Source of the DNA: JASHPR01 sp963778075 | GTDB lineage: Bacteria; Actinomycetota; Actinomycetes; Streptosporangiales; Streptosporangiaceae | Direction: 5' to 3' | DNA: 64,000 nucleotides | Assembly: GCA_963778075.1 (NCBI GenBank) | Contig: CAVZTJ010000007.1 | Coordinates: 24,638 to 88,637, forward strand | Part shown: positions 35,301 to 42,777 of the stretch, in pieces | Position numbering within the stretch: the stretch's first letter is position 1 | Layout of the letters: each line of letters opens with the position of its first letter | Program-made: the position numbers and the translations under genes | The notes under the pieces: model-generated | Told to the model about the DNA's origin: nothing | Database searches by the model: none | What the model saw: only the letters and a program-made list of their open reading frames with translations

Positions 35301-36049
35301 TGGGCGACCACCGCCGGGCCACCACGCGGATCTTCGGATCGCCCCCCGGCGCGTACGGCGCTGGCCTGCTGCCGCTGATGGAGAGCCGGTCCTGGCGCGA
35401 CGACGCCGACCTGGCCGAGGTCTACGCGGCCTGGGGCGGGCACGCGTACGGACGCGGCCTCGACGGCCGTCCCGCGCGCGAGGACATGGAGTCCGCCTAC
35501 CGGCGGATACGGCTCGCGGTGAAAAACACCGACAGCCGCGAGCACGACATCGCCGACTCCGACGACTACTACCAGTACCACGGCGGCATGATCGCCACCG
35601 TCCGCTCGCTGACCGGCGAGGCGCCGCGCGCCTACGTCGGTGACAGCACCCGGCCGGAGCACGTCAGGACGCGAACCCTGGTCGAGGAGTCGGCCCGGGT
35701 ATTCCGGTCCCGGGTGGTGAACCCGCGCTGGATCCAGGCGATGCGGCGGCACGGCTACAAGGGCGCGTTCGAGCTCGCCGCCACCGTCGACTACCTGTTC
35801 GGCTGGGACGCCACCACCGGGGTGGTCGCAGACTGGATGTACGAGCAGCTCACCGCGTCGTACGTGCTCGACCCGGAGACCAGGCAGTTCCTGGAGAAGA
35901 GCAACCCGTGGGCGCTGCGCGGCATCACCGAGCGGCTGCTGGAGGCCGTGGACCGCGGGCTCTGGGAGGCCCCCGAGGAACAGACACTGAATGCCCTGCG
36001 CGACGTGTTCCTCGAGGTCGAGGGCCAGCTAGAGGAGGCGCAGGCGTGA
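32336..36049 (+). CDS. cobN: CobN: cobaltochelatase large subunit
   Basis: 1237 residues from GTG 32336, the usual length. It belongs to the CobN/BchH family. Landmarks are AYPTKHSRIGNAVGLDTPAST, VVHIGKHGNLEWLPGKNLGMS, YPFLVNDPGEGTQAKRRAHA and VVRISGFFRDAFPHVITLLDDAV. It binds hydrogenobyrinic acid diamide and inserts cobalt with help from the AAA+ partner encoded next. A Gly-rich insertion near residue 710 is probably a flexible loop. Its stop overlaps the next start (GTGA). The riboswitch upstream makes it the regulated head of the third cob island. Confidence 0.96.
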   Translation: MPSGPSDSTVLLLSTSDTDLLAAKASGADYRLANPARLDPADLAPLLDGSDVVVVRLLGGEQAWREGLAALRGQPLPLIVLGGEIVPDAALMALSSVPAGIAAQAHEYLAHGGPGNLRELAKFLADTVLMTGHGFAPPEPMPTWGQRPWPPAGTQPGEPERPVVAVLYYRAHELAGNTGFVDALAAAIESCGARAMPVWCASLRTAPPELLQALGRAAVLVVTVLAAGGTVPAMSQAGGDDEAWDTGAIAALDIPVVQALCLTSPRAQWTDANAGLSPLDAATQVAIPEFDGRIISVPFSFKETGEDGLSRYVPDPERAARVAGTAVALARLRHIPPAGRRIAVVLSAYPTKHSRIGNAVGLDTPASTVRLLRAMRERGYDVGPVGGPDTLPGIEPPDGDALIHAVIAAGGQDPEWLTDQQLAAAAVRIPAAQYRAWFGRLPAELRTRVEKAWGPPPGELFVDRAASRGAGADPAGDIVLAALRAGNVVLLVQPPRGFGENPVAIYHDPDLPPSHHYLAAYRWLEESFGAHAVVHIGKHGNLEWLPGKNLGMSAACGPDAALGNLPLIYPFLVNDPGEGTQAKRRAHATIVDHLVPPMTRAETYGDLARLEQLMDEHAAVAALDPAKLPAIRAQIWTLIQAAKLDHDLGLQDRPQTEEFDDFLLHVDGWLCEVKDAQIRDGLHVLGEAPEGAARVGLVLAMLQARQIWSGGGGAGAALGAGGTNGASGGPLPGLREALGLAEDGTAPRAAVDRTEEQARALVEGMELAGWQAGAAAQVTTEVLGRGDGTVERLLRFAADDLIPRLAGTAGEIDAVLHALDGGHVPAGPSGSPLRGLINTLPTGRNFYAVDPKAVPSRLAFQTGQQLAASLLDRYREDTGEWPASVGLSVWGTAAMRTSGDDIAEVLALLGVRPVWDDASRRVTGLEVIPLTELTRPRIDVVVRISGFFRDAFPHVITLLDDAVNLVADLDEDPASNFVRAHALADAERMGDHRRATTRIFGSPPGAYGAGLLPLMESRSWRDDADLAEVYAAWGGHAYGRGLDGRPAREDMESAYRRIRLAVKNTDSREHDIADSDDYYQYHGGMIATVRSLTGEAPRAYVGDSTRPEHVRTRTLVEESARVFRSRVVNPRWIQAMRRHGYKGAFELAATVDYLFGWDATTGVVADWMYEQLTASYVLDPETRQFLEKSNPWALRGITERLLEAVDRGLWEAPEEQTLNALRDVFLEVEGQLEEAQA

Positions 36050-38112
36050 CCGGGCTGCCGTTCATGGCGGTCGTCGGCCAGGACGACGCCCGGCTCGCGC
36101 TGCTGCTCGGCGCCGTCGACCCCGGCATCGGCGGCGTGCTGCTCACCGGCGAGAAGGGCACCGCCAAGACCACGCTGGTCCGTGGCCTGGCCGGGATCCT
36201 GCCGGGCATCAGCGTGGTGGCCAAGTGCCGGTTCTCCTGCGACCCGGCCAGCCCCGACCCGGCCTGCCCGGACGGCCCGCACCCCCCAGGCAGCGCCGCC
36301 ACCCACCGGCCCGCCCGCCTGGTCGAGCTGCCGCTCGGCGCCACCGACGACAACGTCACCGGCAGCCTCGACGTCCCCAGGGTGCTGGCCGGGGCGGGCA
36401 CCGCCGAGGCGTTCGCGCCGGGCCTGCTGGCGCTGGCCAACCGCGGCATCCTCTACGTCGACGAGATCAACCTGCTGCCCGACCACATCGTGGACGTGCT
36501 GCTCGACGCCGCGGCCACCGGCAGCACCAGCGTGGAGCGCGAAGGGGTCTCGCTGCGGCACGCGTCCAGCTTCCTGCTCGTCGGCACCATGAACCCCGAG
36601 GAGGGGGAGCTGCGCCCGCAGCTGCTGGACCGGTTCGGGCTGTGCGTGCCGGTCGTCGCCAGCTCCGACCCGGAGCGCAGGGCCGCGGTTGTCCGGGCAC
36701 GGCTGGAGCACGATCGGTCCCCGTCTGCCAGCGCCCACGCATTTGAGAGCCTTGAACGCGACGCCACCAGCCAAATCGCCGCCGCACGGGCCCGTCTGGG
36801 CGGCGTGCAGATAACCGACGCCGAGTTGCTGCGGATCACCACCGCCTGCGCGACCCTCGGCGTCGACGGCATGCGCGGTGACCTGGTGACCTGCCGGACA
36901 GCGATAGCCCACGCCGCGTGGCAGCAACGCGACGAGGTGATCGGCGAGGACGTGCGCGTAGCGGCCCGGCTGGCGCTGCCGCACCGGCAGCGGCGCGGGC
37001 CGTTCGACGACCCGGGCGCCGACGCGGCCAAGCTCGACGAGGCGCTCGGCCCCGACGCTCCCGAGGAGGAGGAAGGCGACCCGGGCCCGGGCGAGGCCAA
37101 GCTTGACGAAGCGCTGGGCCCCGACGCGGCTGGCAGCGGGGAGCAGGACGGCGACGGTCCTGACGACGGTGGCGGGGGAGGCGGCGGGAGCACCGGCCCC
37201 GGCGAGAACGCCAGCCAGCCGCCCCCGTCACGCGCCCAGGACACCGAACGCCGCGAGGACCCGGCGGCGCCAGCTCCGGCTGGTACGTCGGCTCCGCCCG
37301 GCGCCGCGTTCCAGGTAAGGCGCCTTACGGCCAGCGGGCTCGGCTCTGGGCACGACGGCCGCCGGTCCGGCTCGCGCGGGCCGCACGGCCGCCCGATCGC
37401 CAGCATCCGCTCGTCACGGCGGCCCGAGCTGCTGCCCACGCTGCGCGCCGCCGTGCTGGCCCGGCCCGGCGTCGCGGTCACCGTCACGCCCGGCGACCTG
37501 CGGGTCAGCCTGCGCCGCGGCCGCGAGTCGAACCTGATCGTGCTGCTGCTCGACACCTCGGGCTCGATGGCCGCGCGGCGCCGCAGCGCCGCGGTGAGCA
37601 CCGCGGCGCTGTCCCTGCTCGATGACGCGTACCGGCGCCGGGACAAGGTTGCGCTGCTTACCTTCCGCGGCGACGGCGCCACGGTCGTGGTCCCGCCGAC
37701 GTCGTCGGTTGAGCTCGCCGCGCGCCGGCTGCGCGACCTGCCGGTCGGCGGGCGCACCCCGCTCGCCGCGGGCCTGGAAGCGGTCCGGCAGCTGGTCCGG
37801 CGCGAGCGCTGGCGGGACCCGGCCCGGCGGCCGATCGTGGTCGTGATCACCGACGCCCGGGCGACCGGCGGCCGGGCCGCGGTGGCGGAGGCGAACCGGT
37901 CGGCGGCCGCGCTGGCCAGGACCGGTGCCACGAGCATCGTGGTGGACGCCGAGGAGGGACCGGTGCGGCTCGGGCTGGCGGCCGAGATCGCCGGTCACCT
38001 GAACGCGGAACTGGTGACGATCCCCGGCCTGGCGGCCGCGGCCGGGCCCGTGCGCGAGCAGGCGTCCAGCGCGCTGGCCAGCCTCATCCGCGCGAGGGAG
38101 GCGGCGGCCTGA
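36046..38112 (+). CDS. ChlI-ChlD fusion, AAA+/VWA subunit of cobaltochelatase
   Basis: 688 residues from GTG 36046. The AAA+ half has Walker A GEKGTAKTTLVR, an inserted cysteine-containing loop (CRFSC..ACPDGPHPP), Walker B ILYVDEINLL, and sensor GTMNPEEGELRPQLLDRF. An acidic, Gly/Pro-rich linker follows, in which AKLDEALGPDA occurs twice about 25 residues apart. The VWA half has the MIDAS motif DTSGSM with a later TDARATG. In actinomycetes this fused protein is thought to replace CobS and CobT in powering cobalt insertion by CobN. Overlaps with cobN and cobO starts support joint translation. Confidence 0.9.
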   Translation: MTGLPFMAVVGQDDARLALLLGAVDPGIGGVLLTGEKGTAKTTLVRGLAGILPGISVVAKCRFSCDPASPDPACPDGPHPPGSAATHRPARLVELPLGATDDNVTGSLDVPRVLAGAGTAEAFAPGLLALANRGILYVDEINLLPDHIVDVLLDAAATGSTSVEREGVSLRHASSFLLVGTMNPEEGELRPQLLDRFGLCVPVVASSDPERRAAVVRARLEHDRSPSASAHAFESLERDATSQIAAARARLGGVQITDAELLRITTACATLGVDGMRGDLVTCRTAIAHAAWQQRDEVIGEDVRVAARLALPHRQRRGPFDDPGADAAKLDEALGPDAPEEEEGDPGPGEAKLDEALGPDAAGSGEQDGDGPDDGGGGGGGSTGPGENASQPPPSRAQDTERREDPAAPAPAGTSAPPGAAFQVRRLTASGLGSGHDGRRSGSRGPHGRPIASIRSSRRPELLPTLRAAVLARPGVAVTVTPGDLRVSLRRGRESNLIVLLLDTSGSMAARRRSAAVSTAALSLLDDAYRRRDKVALLTFRGDGATVVVPPTSSVELAARRLRDLPVGGRTPLAAGLEAVRQLVRRERWRDPARRPIVVVITDARATGGRAAVAEANRSAAALARTGATSIVVDAEEGPVRLGLAAEIAGHLNAELVTIPGLAAAAGPVREQASSALASLIRAREAAA

Positions 38113-38720
38113 TGCCACAGGGCAAGGTTGCGCAGATCCCCGACGACGGGCTGACCACCCGCGAGCGGCGCGAGCGGCCGGTGCTGGCCGTGCACACCGG
38201 GGACGGCAAGGGGAAGTCGACGGCGGCGTTCGGCCTGGCGCTGCGGGCCTGGTCGGCGGGCTGGCCGATCGGCGTGTTCCAGTTCACCAAGAGCCCGAAG
38301 TGGCGGGTGGGGGAGGAGGACGCGCTGCTGGCGCTCGGCCAGGTGCACGCCGCGACCGGCCAGGGAGGGCCGGTGACCTGGCACCGGATGGGCGCGGGCT
38401 GGTCCTGGCTGCGCACCGCGCCGGAAGACCACGCCAAGGCCGCGATCGAGGGGTGGCAGCAGGTCCGCCGCGACCTGGCTGCCGAGACCTACCGGCTGCT
38501 GATCCTGGACGAGTTCACCTATCCGCTGGCGAACGGGACCCTGGACACCGCAGAAGTGCTGGCCGTGCTCGCTGCCCGGCCCGGCAGCCAGCACGTGGTG
38601 ATCACCGGCCGCCGGGCCGTCCCCGCGCTGGTCGAGGCGGCCGACCTGGTGACCGACATGACCAAGGTCAAGCACCCGATGGACGCCGGGCGCAAGGGCC
38701 AGCGCGGCATCGAATGGTGA
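38112..38720 (+). CDS. cobO: CobO: cob(I)yrinic acid a,c-diamide adenosyltransferase
   Basis: 202 residues from ATG 38112 (TGATG overlap). The P-loop LAVHTGDGKGKSTAAFGLAL, GVFQFTKS, LLILDEFTYPL and the end KHPMDAGRKGQRGIEW match the CobA/CobO corrinoid adenosyltransferases that transfer adenosyl from ATP to cobalt(I). The N-terminal ~22 residues carry the basic tail of this type. It lies in the riboswitch-controlled operon, with a GTGA overlap to cobB. Confidence 0.95.
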   Translation: MPQGKVAQIPDDGLTTRERRERPVLAVHTGDGKGKSTAAFGLALRAWSAGWPIGVFQFTKSPKWRVGEEDALLALGQVHAATGQGGPVTWHRMGAGWSWLRTAPEDHAKAAIEGWQQVRRDLAAETYRLLILDEFTYPLANGTLDTAEVLAVLAARPGSQHVVITGRRAVPALVEAADLVTDMTKVKHPMDAGRKGQRGIEW

Positions 38721-40275
38721 ACCTGCCGCGCGTGGTCATCGCCGCCACCCGGTCCGGGGACGGCAAGACCACCGTGGCAACCGGCGTGATGGCGGCGCTG
38801 CGCGCCAGCGGGCTGCGGGTCTCCCCGCACAAGGTCGGGCCCGACTACATTGACCCGAGCTACCACGCCGCTGCCTGCGGCGTCCCGGGCCGCAATCTCG
38901 ACCCGTGGCTGGTTGGCGAGGACCTGATCGCGCCGCTGCTGCTGCACGGTGCCGCAAAAGCCGGTGCCGCAAGAGCCGGTGCCGCAAAAGCCGGTGCCCA
39001 AGAGCCGGTGCCGCAAGAGCCGGTGCGCAAGAGCCGGTGCTGCAAAAGCCGGTGCCGCAAGGCCGCGGTGCAGGGGCCGGCGGCGGCGCCGACGTGGCGG
39101 TGATCGAGGGCGTCATGGGCCTGTTCGACGGGGCGGCCGGGCGCGGCGACTTCGCCAGCACCGCGCACGTCGCGCGGCTGACCGGCTCGCCGGTGATCCT
39201 GGTCGTCGGCGCGGCGGGCACGTCGCGGTCGATCGCGGCGACCGTGCACGGGTTCGCCACGTGGGACCCGCAGCTGCGGCTCGCCGGGGTCGTGCTCAAC
39301 CAGGTGTCATCCGACCGCCACGAGACCCTGCTCCGCGAGGCGCTCGAGCCGTCCGGCATCCCGGTGGTCGGCGTGTTGCGCCGCGACGACGCGCTGCACA
39401 CCCCGTCGCGGCACCTCGGGCTGGTGCCAGCGGGGGAGCGCCCCGCGTCCGTGGACGCCTGGCTGCCGGCGCTCCGAGCGCTGGTCCAGCGCGGCATCGA
39501 CCTGGACCTGCTCATGCGCATCGCGCGCAGCGCCCCTGACCTGGCGGCCGAGCCGTGGTCCGCCGAGCAAGCCGGGCTGCGGTCCGCCGAGCCTGGATCT
39601 GCGGCGCCCCGGATGGCCGCGGTCCGGCCCGGCGGCGGTCATCCACCCGCGCCGCGGGGCGCCCGTCCCGCCCGTGTCGCGGTCGCGGCCGGCCCGGCGT
39701 TCACGTTCCGCTATGCCGAGCACGACGAACTGCTGGCCGCGACGGGCGGCGAGGTGGTTCCGTTCGACCCGCTGTCCGCTGAGAAGCTGCCCGATGGGAC
39801 CGATGCGCTGGTCGCGGGCGGCGGCTTCCCGCAGGTGCATGCCGAAGCCCTGGCCGCCAACACGTCGCTTCTCGACGACGTGCGCGCCCGGGCCGCGGCC
39901 GGTATGCCGGTCGTGGCCGAGTGCGCGGGCCTGCTCTGGCTCGGCCAGTCCCTGGACGGGCGCAAGCAGTGCGGTGTGCTGCCCGCCCGCGCCCGGATGA
40001 CACCGAAGCTGACCCTCGGCTACCGCGAGGCGACCGCGCTGGCCGACACCCCGCTGCTGGCTGCTGGCACCCGGATCCGCGCGCACGAGTTCCACCGCAC
40101 GGTAAGCGAGCCTGTGCACGGCGAGCACCCCGCGTGGCGCCTGGCCGACGGCACCGAGACGGGCTGGGCGGCGCCGGGCATGCTCGCGTCCTACCTGCAC
40201 CTGCACTGGGCGGCCCTGCCCGGCGCCGTCGCCCGGCTGCTCCAGACCGCCCTGGCCCGCCGAACAACCCACTGA
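38717..40275 (+). pseudogene. cobB: CobB (hydrogenobyrinic acid a,c-diamide synthase), frameshifted in tandem repeat
   Basis: The start GTG 38717 overlaps the cobO stop. The N-terminal amidotransferase ATPase part is clear: VVIAATRSGDGKTTVATG and HKVGPDYIDPSYH. This frame reaches a 15-bp repeat array (38951-39069) and then stops at 39103. The rest of CobB continues one frame earlier: ADVAVIEGVMGLFDGAAGRGDFAS and GVVLNQVSSDRH. Its glutaminase domain has Cys in VVAECAGLLWLG and His in YLHLHWAAL. The array of 119 bases is one short of a multiple of three, so a single-base change would restore one ORF. It may be a true mutation, slippage in the repeat, or a sequencing error. Family CobB lacks this ~40-residue insert. 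Confidence 0.85.
38951..39069 (+). repeat. 15-bp tandem repeat array inside cobB
   Basis: Eight units of consensus GCCGCAA(A/G)AGCCGGT lie head to tail. Six of them are 15, 15, 15, 15, 15 and 16 bases long, and the two at 38996-39009 and 39025-39038 are 14 bases each. In the entering frame the first units encode AAKAG/AARAG pentapeptides. The net length breaks the cobB frame. Confidence 0.9.
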
Positions 40276-40283
40276 TCTGTGGG

Positions 40284-40493
40284 TCAGGCCTGTTCCGGCG
40301 GCTCCGCCGGACTTGAGCCACCGGACGCCTCGGGGGCTATCTTGTTCAGCCAGCAGATCAGGCACAGCACATGCGGCCGTTGGTGCCTACCCTGCTCGTG
40401 CTCCCACGCGACCTGCGCGCCGCCAAAGGCAAGCAGCACACCCAGGCCTCCGCCAAAGGGAAGCCCCGGCAGTCTCGGTATCCGGCGAAGCAT
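40284..40493 (-). CDS. Possible small hypothetical protein
   Basis: This 69-residue frame lies in the 369-base gap after cobB, on the minus strand. An AGGTG lies nine bases before its ATG. It has a short hydrophobic middle (LPFGGGLGVLLAFGGAQVAW) and the ending HQRPHVLCLICWLNKIAP, with two cysteines. It looks more protein-like than the other frames in the gap, but I recognise no family. Nothing else is seen in this gap. Confidence 0.35.
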   Translation of the reverse strand: MLRRIPRLPGLPFGGGLGVLLAFGGAQVAWEHEQGRHQRPHVLCLICWLNKIAPEASGGSSPAEPPEQA

Positions 40494-40644
40494 CGCGGTT
40501 CACCTGCCCATCGATGAGGCGGCGCGATCAGGAGCCAATCGCATTGCAACCGGCCAAGTCCAGTGTGACACCGCGAGGCCCGGCCTGCCCGGCGCCGCGG
40601 CGCGGCTAGTCCAGACCTCCTTTGAGTCGCTGTAGGCTGCCGGC

Positions 40645-41478
40645 ATGAGCACGCGCGAGGATTACCCAGCCGGGGTGCCGTGCTGGGTCGACACCAGCCA
40701 GCCCGACCCAGCGGACGCCGCTCGCTTCTACTCCGGGCTCTTCGGGTGGCAGGCCGAGGACGTGATGCCCCCGGACGCGGGAGGTCAGTACTACATGGCC
40801 CGCATCGATGGCCGCGACGTGGCCGCGATCTCCTCGCTGCCCTCCGGCGCACCACCGGAGGCGGTGTGGAATACCTACATCCGCGTCGAGTCCGCTGACG
40901 ATGCCGCGGCCCGGGTACGCGAGGCGGGCGGGCAAGTGCTCTCGGAGCCCTTCGACGTGTTTGACGCGGGGCGGATGGGCGTTTTCGCCGATCCCGAGGG
41001 CGCAGTCTTTTGCGTATGGCAGCCCGGCTCGCATCTCGGCTCGGCGGCGGTCAACGAGCATGGCGCCGTGAACTTTAACAACCTGCACACCGACGACCTC
41101 GAGGCGGCACGGGCCTTCTACGGCGCCGTGTTCGGCTGGACGACAATCGACGCCGGCTCGCCGATGTGGGCTCTGCCGGGTTACGGCGACTATCTCGAGG
41201 AACTCAACCCCGGCCTGCGCGCGGGTATGAAGCAGATGGGCGCACCCGAAGGCTTCGAGGACGTCGTGGCGACGATCTTGCCCCGCGAAGGTGGCCCGGC
41301 GCGCTGGAGCGTGACGTTCGCCGTCGACGACGCGGACGCGATCGCTGCGCGAGCCCGCGAGCTCGGAGGCTCGATCCTCGCTGAGCCGCAGAATGCGCCG
41401 TGGGTGCGATTCGCCGTCCTTGCCGATCCGGCTGGCGCGTCCTTCACCGCCAGCCAGTTCGTGGCGGAGAACCGCTAG
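40645..41478 (+). CDS. Two-domain VOC family protein
   Basis: 277 residues made of two tandem vicinal-oxygen-chelate modules. The first starts GVPCWVDTSQPDPADAARFY and the second NFNNLHTDDLEAARAFY. Each ends in FADPEGAVFCVWQ-like or LADPAGASFTASQF sequence. The length and order match the actinobacterial group that includes the mycobacterial CFP30B/27-kDa antigen. Its biochemical function is uncertain: hydroxylase- or lyase-like activity has been guessed for relatives. It stands alone, with the accessory island beginning just downstream. Confidence 0.88.
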   Translation: MSTREDYPAGVPCWVDTSQPDPADAARFYSGLFGWQAEDVMPPDAGGQYYMARIDGRDVAAISSLPSGAPPEAVWNTYIRVESADDAAARVREAGGQVLSEPFDVFDAGRMGVFADPEGAVFCVWQPGSHLGSAAVNEHGAVNFNNLHTDDLEAARAFYGAVFGWTTIDAGSPMWALPGYGDYLEELNPGLRAGMKQMGAPEGFEDVVATILPREGGPARWSVTFAVDDADAIAARARELGGSILAEPQNAPWVRFAVLADPAGASFTASQFVAENR

Positions 41479-41539
41479 ACGATCCGCTTTCGGGCCGCTG
41501 GAATGCTCGTTTCGCACAAGGTGTTGCTCAGGAGGTACA

Positions 41540-41881
41540 GTGAACGTATCTCCTACGCAACGGCCGGGGCCCAGAATGCCCGAACCTGACATGTTCTACG
41601 TCAGCTTGCACGAGCGTCGGCTGCAGGACCCGGAGTTCCGCCCGGCCTATGAACGCGCGGCACGTGAGATCGCCGAGACGGACGCGGTCATCCGGGAACT
41701 CGACGCGCTGCGGGTGGACCTGGGCATATCGAAGGCCGAGCTTGCCCGGCGGATCAACCGCAACGCCTCCAGCGTGCGGCGGCTGTTCACGGCCAGCCAG
41801 GTCCGCCCCGAACTGCCGCTGATCACAGCGATCGCCGACGCTCTGGGCGCCGACGTACGCGTCATACGCCGACCCGCGTAA
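41540..41881 (+). CDS. XRE family helix-turn-helix protein (antitoxin-like)
   Basis: 113 residues from GTG 41540, preceded by GGAGG; ATG 41576 is an alternative. The C-terminal half is an XRE domain: LRVDLGISKAELARRINRNASSVRRLFTA, then LPLITAIADALGADVRVIR. The N-terminal part (SLHERRLQDPEFRPAYERAAREI) resembles HigA-type antitoxins that act with RelE/HigB toxins. No toxin gene is visible within a few hundred bases on either side, so it is an orphan. It might bind the palindrome at 42679, but nothing shows this directly. Confidence 0.82.
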   Translation: MNVSPTQRPGPRMPEPDMFYVSLHERRLQDPEFRPAYERAAREIAETDAVIRELDALRVDLGISKAELARRINRNASSVRRLFTASQVRPELPLITAIADALGADVRVIRRPA

Positions 41882-41898
41882 CGACAGCCACGTCGCCG

Positions 41899-42032
41899 GT
41901 CGGCGAAGACTACCCCGACACGCTGGCCTCTGCCGACAACCTCGCCGCCGACCTGCGCGTGCTCGGGGAGACACTGCCGCAGACAAGCTCGCAGCAGAAA
42001 TCGCCAAACGCCGACGCAAGCAGGACGGCTAG
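41899..42032 (+). pseudogene. TPR protein relic
   Basis: Just after the XRE gene, one frame encodes VGEDYPDTLASADNLAADL followed by RVLGET. This is a near-perfect kinesin-light-chain-type TPR unit as found in actinobacterial NB-ARC/TPR proteins. A frame change near 41978 leads to DKLAAEIAKRRRKQDG and a stop, plausible as the end of such a protein. No start or other repeats remain. It appears to be the tail of a lost gene. Confidence 0.5.
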
Positions 42033-42502
42033 GCTGGGGGCTGACGTCCACGCAGTAACCTGAGGGGCGCGAAAGCGGATTACCTCAAGTAATTGGCAAA
42101 CGGCTGCCTGACATTAACGCACGCACCTAACGCCGAATATTCGCGTTGGTACTGTTGGTCTCCGTCGGCGCTCGGAACACACAGATCAGCCACTTCTGTA
42201 TGGCTTGGCCTCACTGTTCGGTTGCGGCCCAGCTGCCCGGTTCGTAACTCAAGCGGCCTGACCGTGATCCCGGCGAGCCTCGATCTGCAACCGCTTGGAA
42301 GCGAGGGCAGCGCTTTAACCCCGGATGGGCTCGAATCCGACTCGCATTAGCAGTCCCTTCGCTGCCGCGAAACCCACTGTAAGCCGACCGGGCCTGACAC
42401 AATCTGCGCAGGTCAACTGGGTTGCGCGATGTAAGGCGCCGGAACCTGTGACAGCCCGGCGCAAGCTGTGCTGTGTCGGCGCTGTGCCACCGCACCGACC
42501 CG
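42033..42502. other. Non-coding stretch before the dynamin operon
   Basis: About 470 bases with no convincing frame. Base composition is more even than in the neighbouring genes. I checked the segment near 42330 for a tRNA because it contains CTCGAAT, but the flanking bases do not pair. No further structure seen. Confidence 0.5.
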
Positions 42503-42544
42503 CGATTAGGACAGAAACAGACATTCACGGAATACGCCGGAGCG
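42503..42544 (+). repeat. Left copy of 42-bp inverted repeat flanking the dynamin/Hsp70 operon
   Basis: This segment matches the reverse complement of 49125-49166 at 37 of 42 positions, with the shared core GACAGAAACAGACA and CTCACGGAA-like flank. The copies lie 6.6 kb apart and face each other across the operon. Both also read as similar peptides (TETDIHG and TETDTHG) in one frame, so they may be ends of a dispersed element. Confidence 0.8.
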
Positions 42545-42678
42545 CTGCCGGCCTGGGGGTTGTGTCCAGCACCGGATCACAGTGTCATCGGCGTCGGTCC
42601 CGAATGCGCTCCCATCCATTCGGTTAATGTGATACGTCCCGAATGTGCCGTTCGTGGGTATAGCGCAGGTGATCGTCA

Positions 42679-42696
42679 GACCTGATGAATCAGGTC
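42679..42696. promoter_or_regulatory. Perfect 18-bp palindrome upstream of dynamin operon
   Basis: GACCTGAT-GA-ATCAGGTC has perfect eight-base arms and lies 82 bases before the first dynamin start. A regulator dimer site is likely. No regulator is encoded inside the operon. The closest candidate is the XRE gene at 41540. Confidence 0.55.
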
Positions 42697-42777
42697 CTAT
42701 GGTGCAATACTCGGCGTAGGCACTCCAGGGCCGGGGCTAGCCGCGCTCAGAACGCGTGGCGGGGAGGGGTGGATCTG

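Noticed and set aside
35908..36045. Upstream extension of the AAA+/VWA gene
   Set aside because: Arg/Gly-rich out-of-frame reading of cobN; GTG 36046 gives the standard stop-start overlap.
36453..37937. 494-codon open frame on the minus strand
   Set aside because: Low-complexity Ser/Arg/Pro composition, fully antisense to the AAA+/VWA gene.
38951..39069. CRISPR-like array
   Set aside because: The units are contiguous 14-16 base tandem repeats inside a coding gene, without spacers.
42325..42360. tRNA-like segment (GGGCTCGAATCC) in the gap before the dynamin operon
   Set aside because: The bases flanking the putative T loop do not pair on either strand, and no acceptor or anticodon arm fits.
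42325..42627. 100-codon plus-strand frame across the left inverted repeat
   Set aside because: No ribosome site and no protein-like pattern; it overlaps a repeat.
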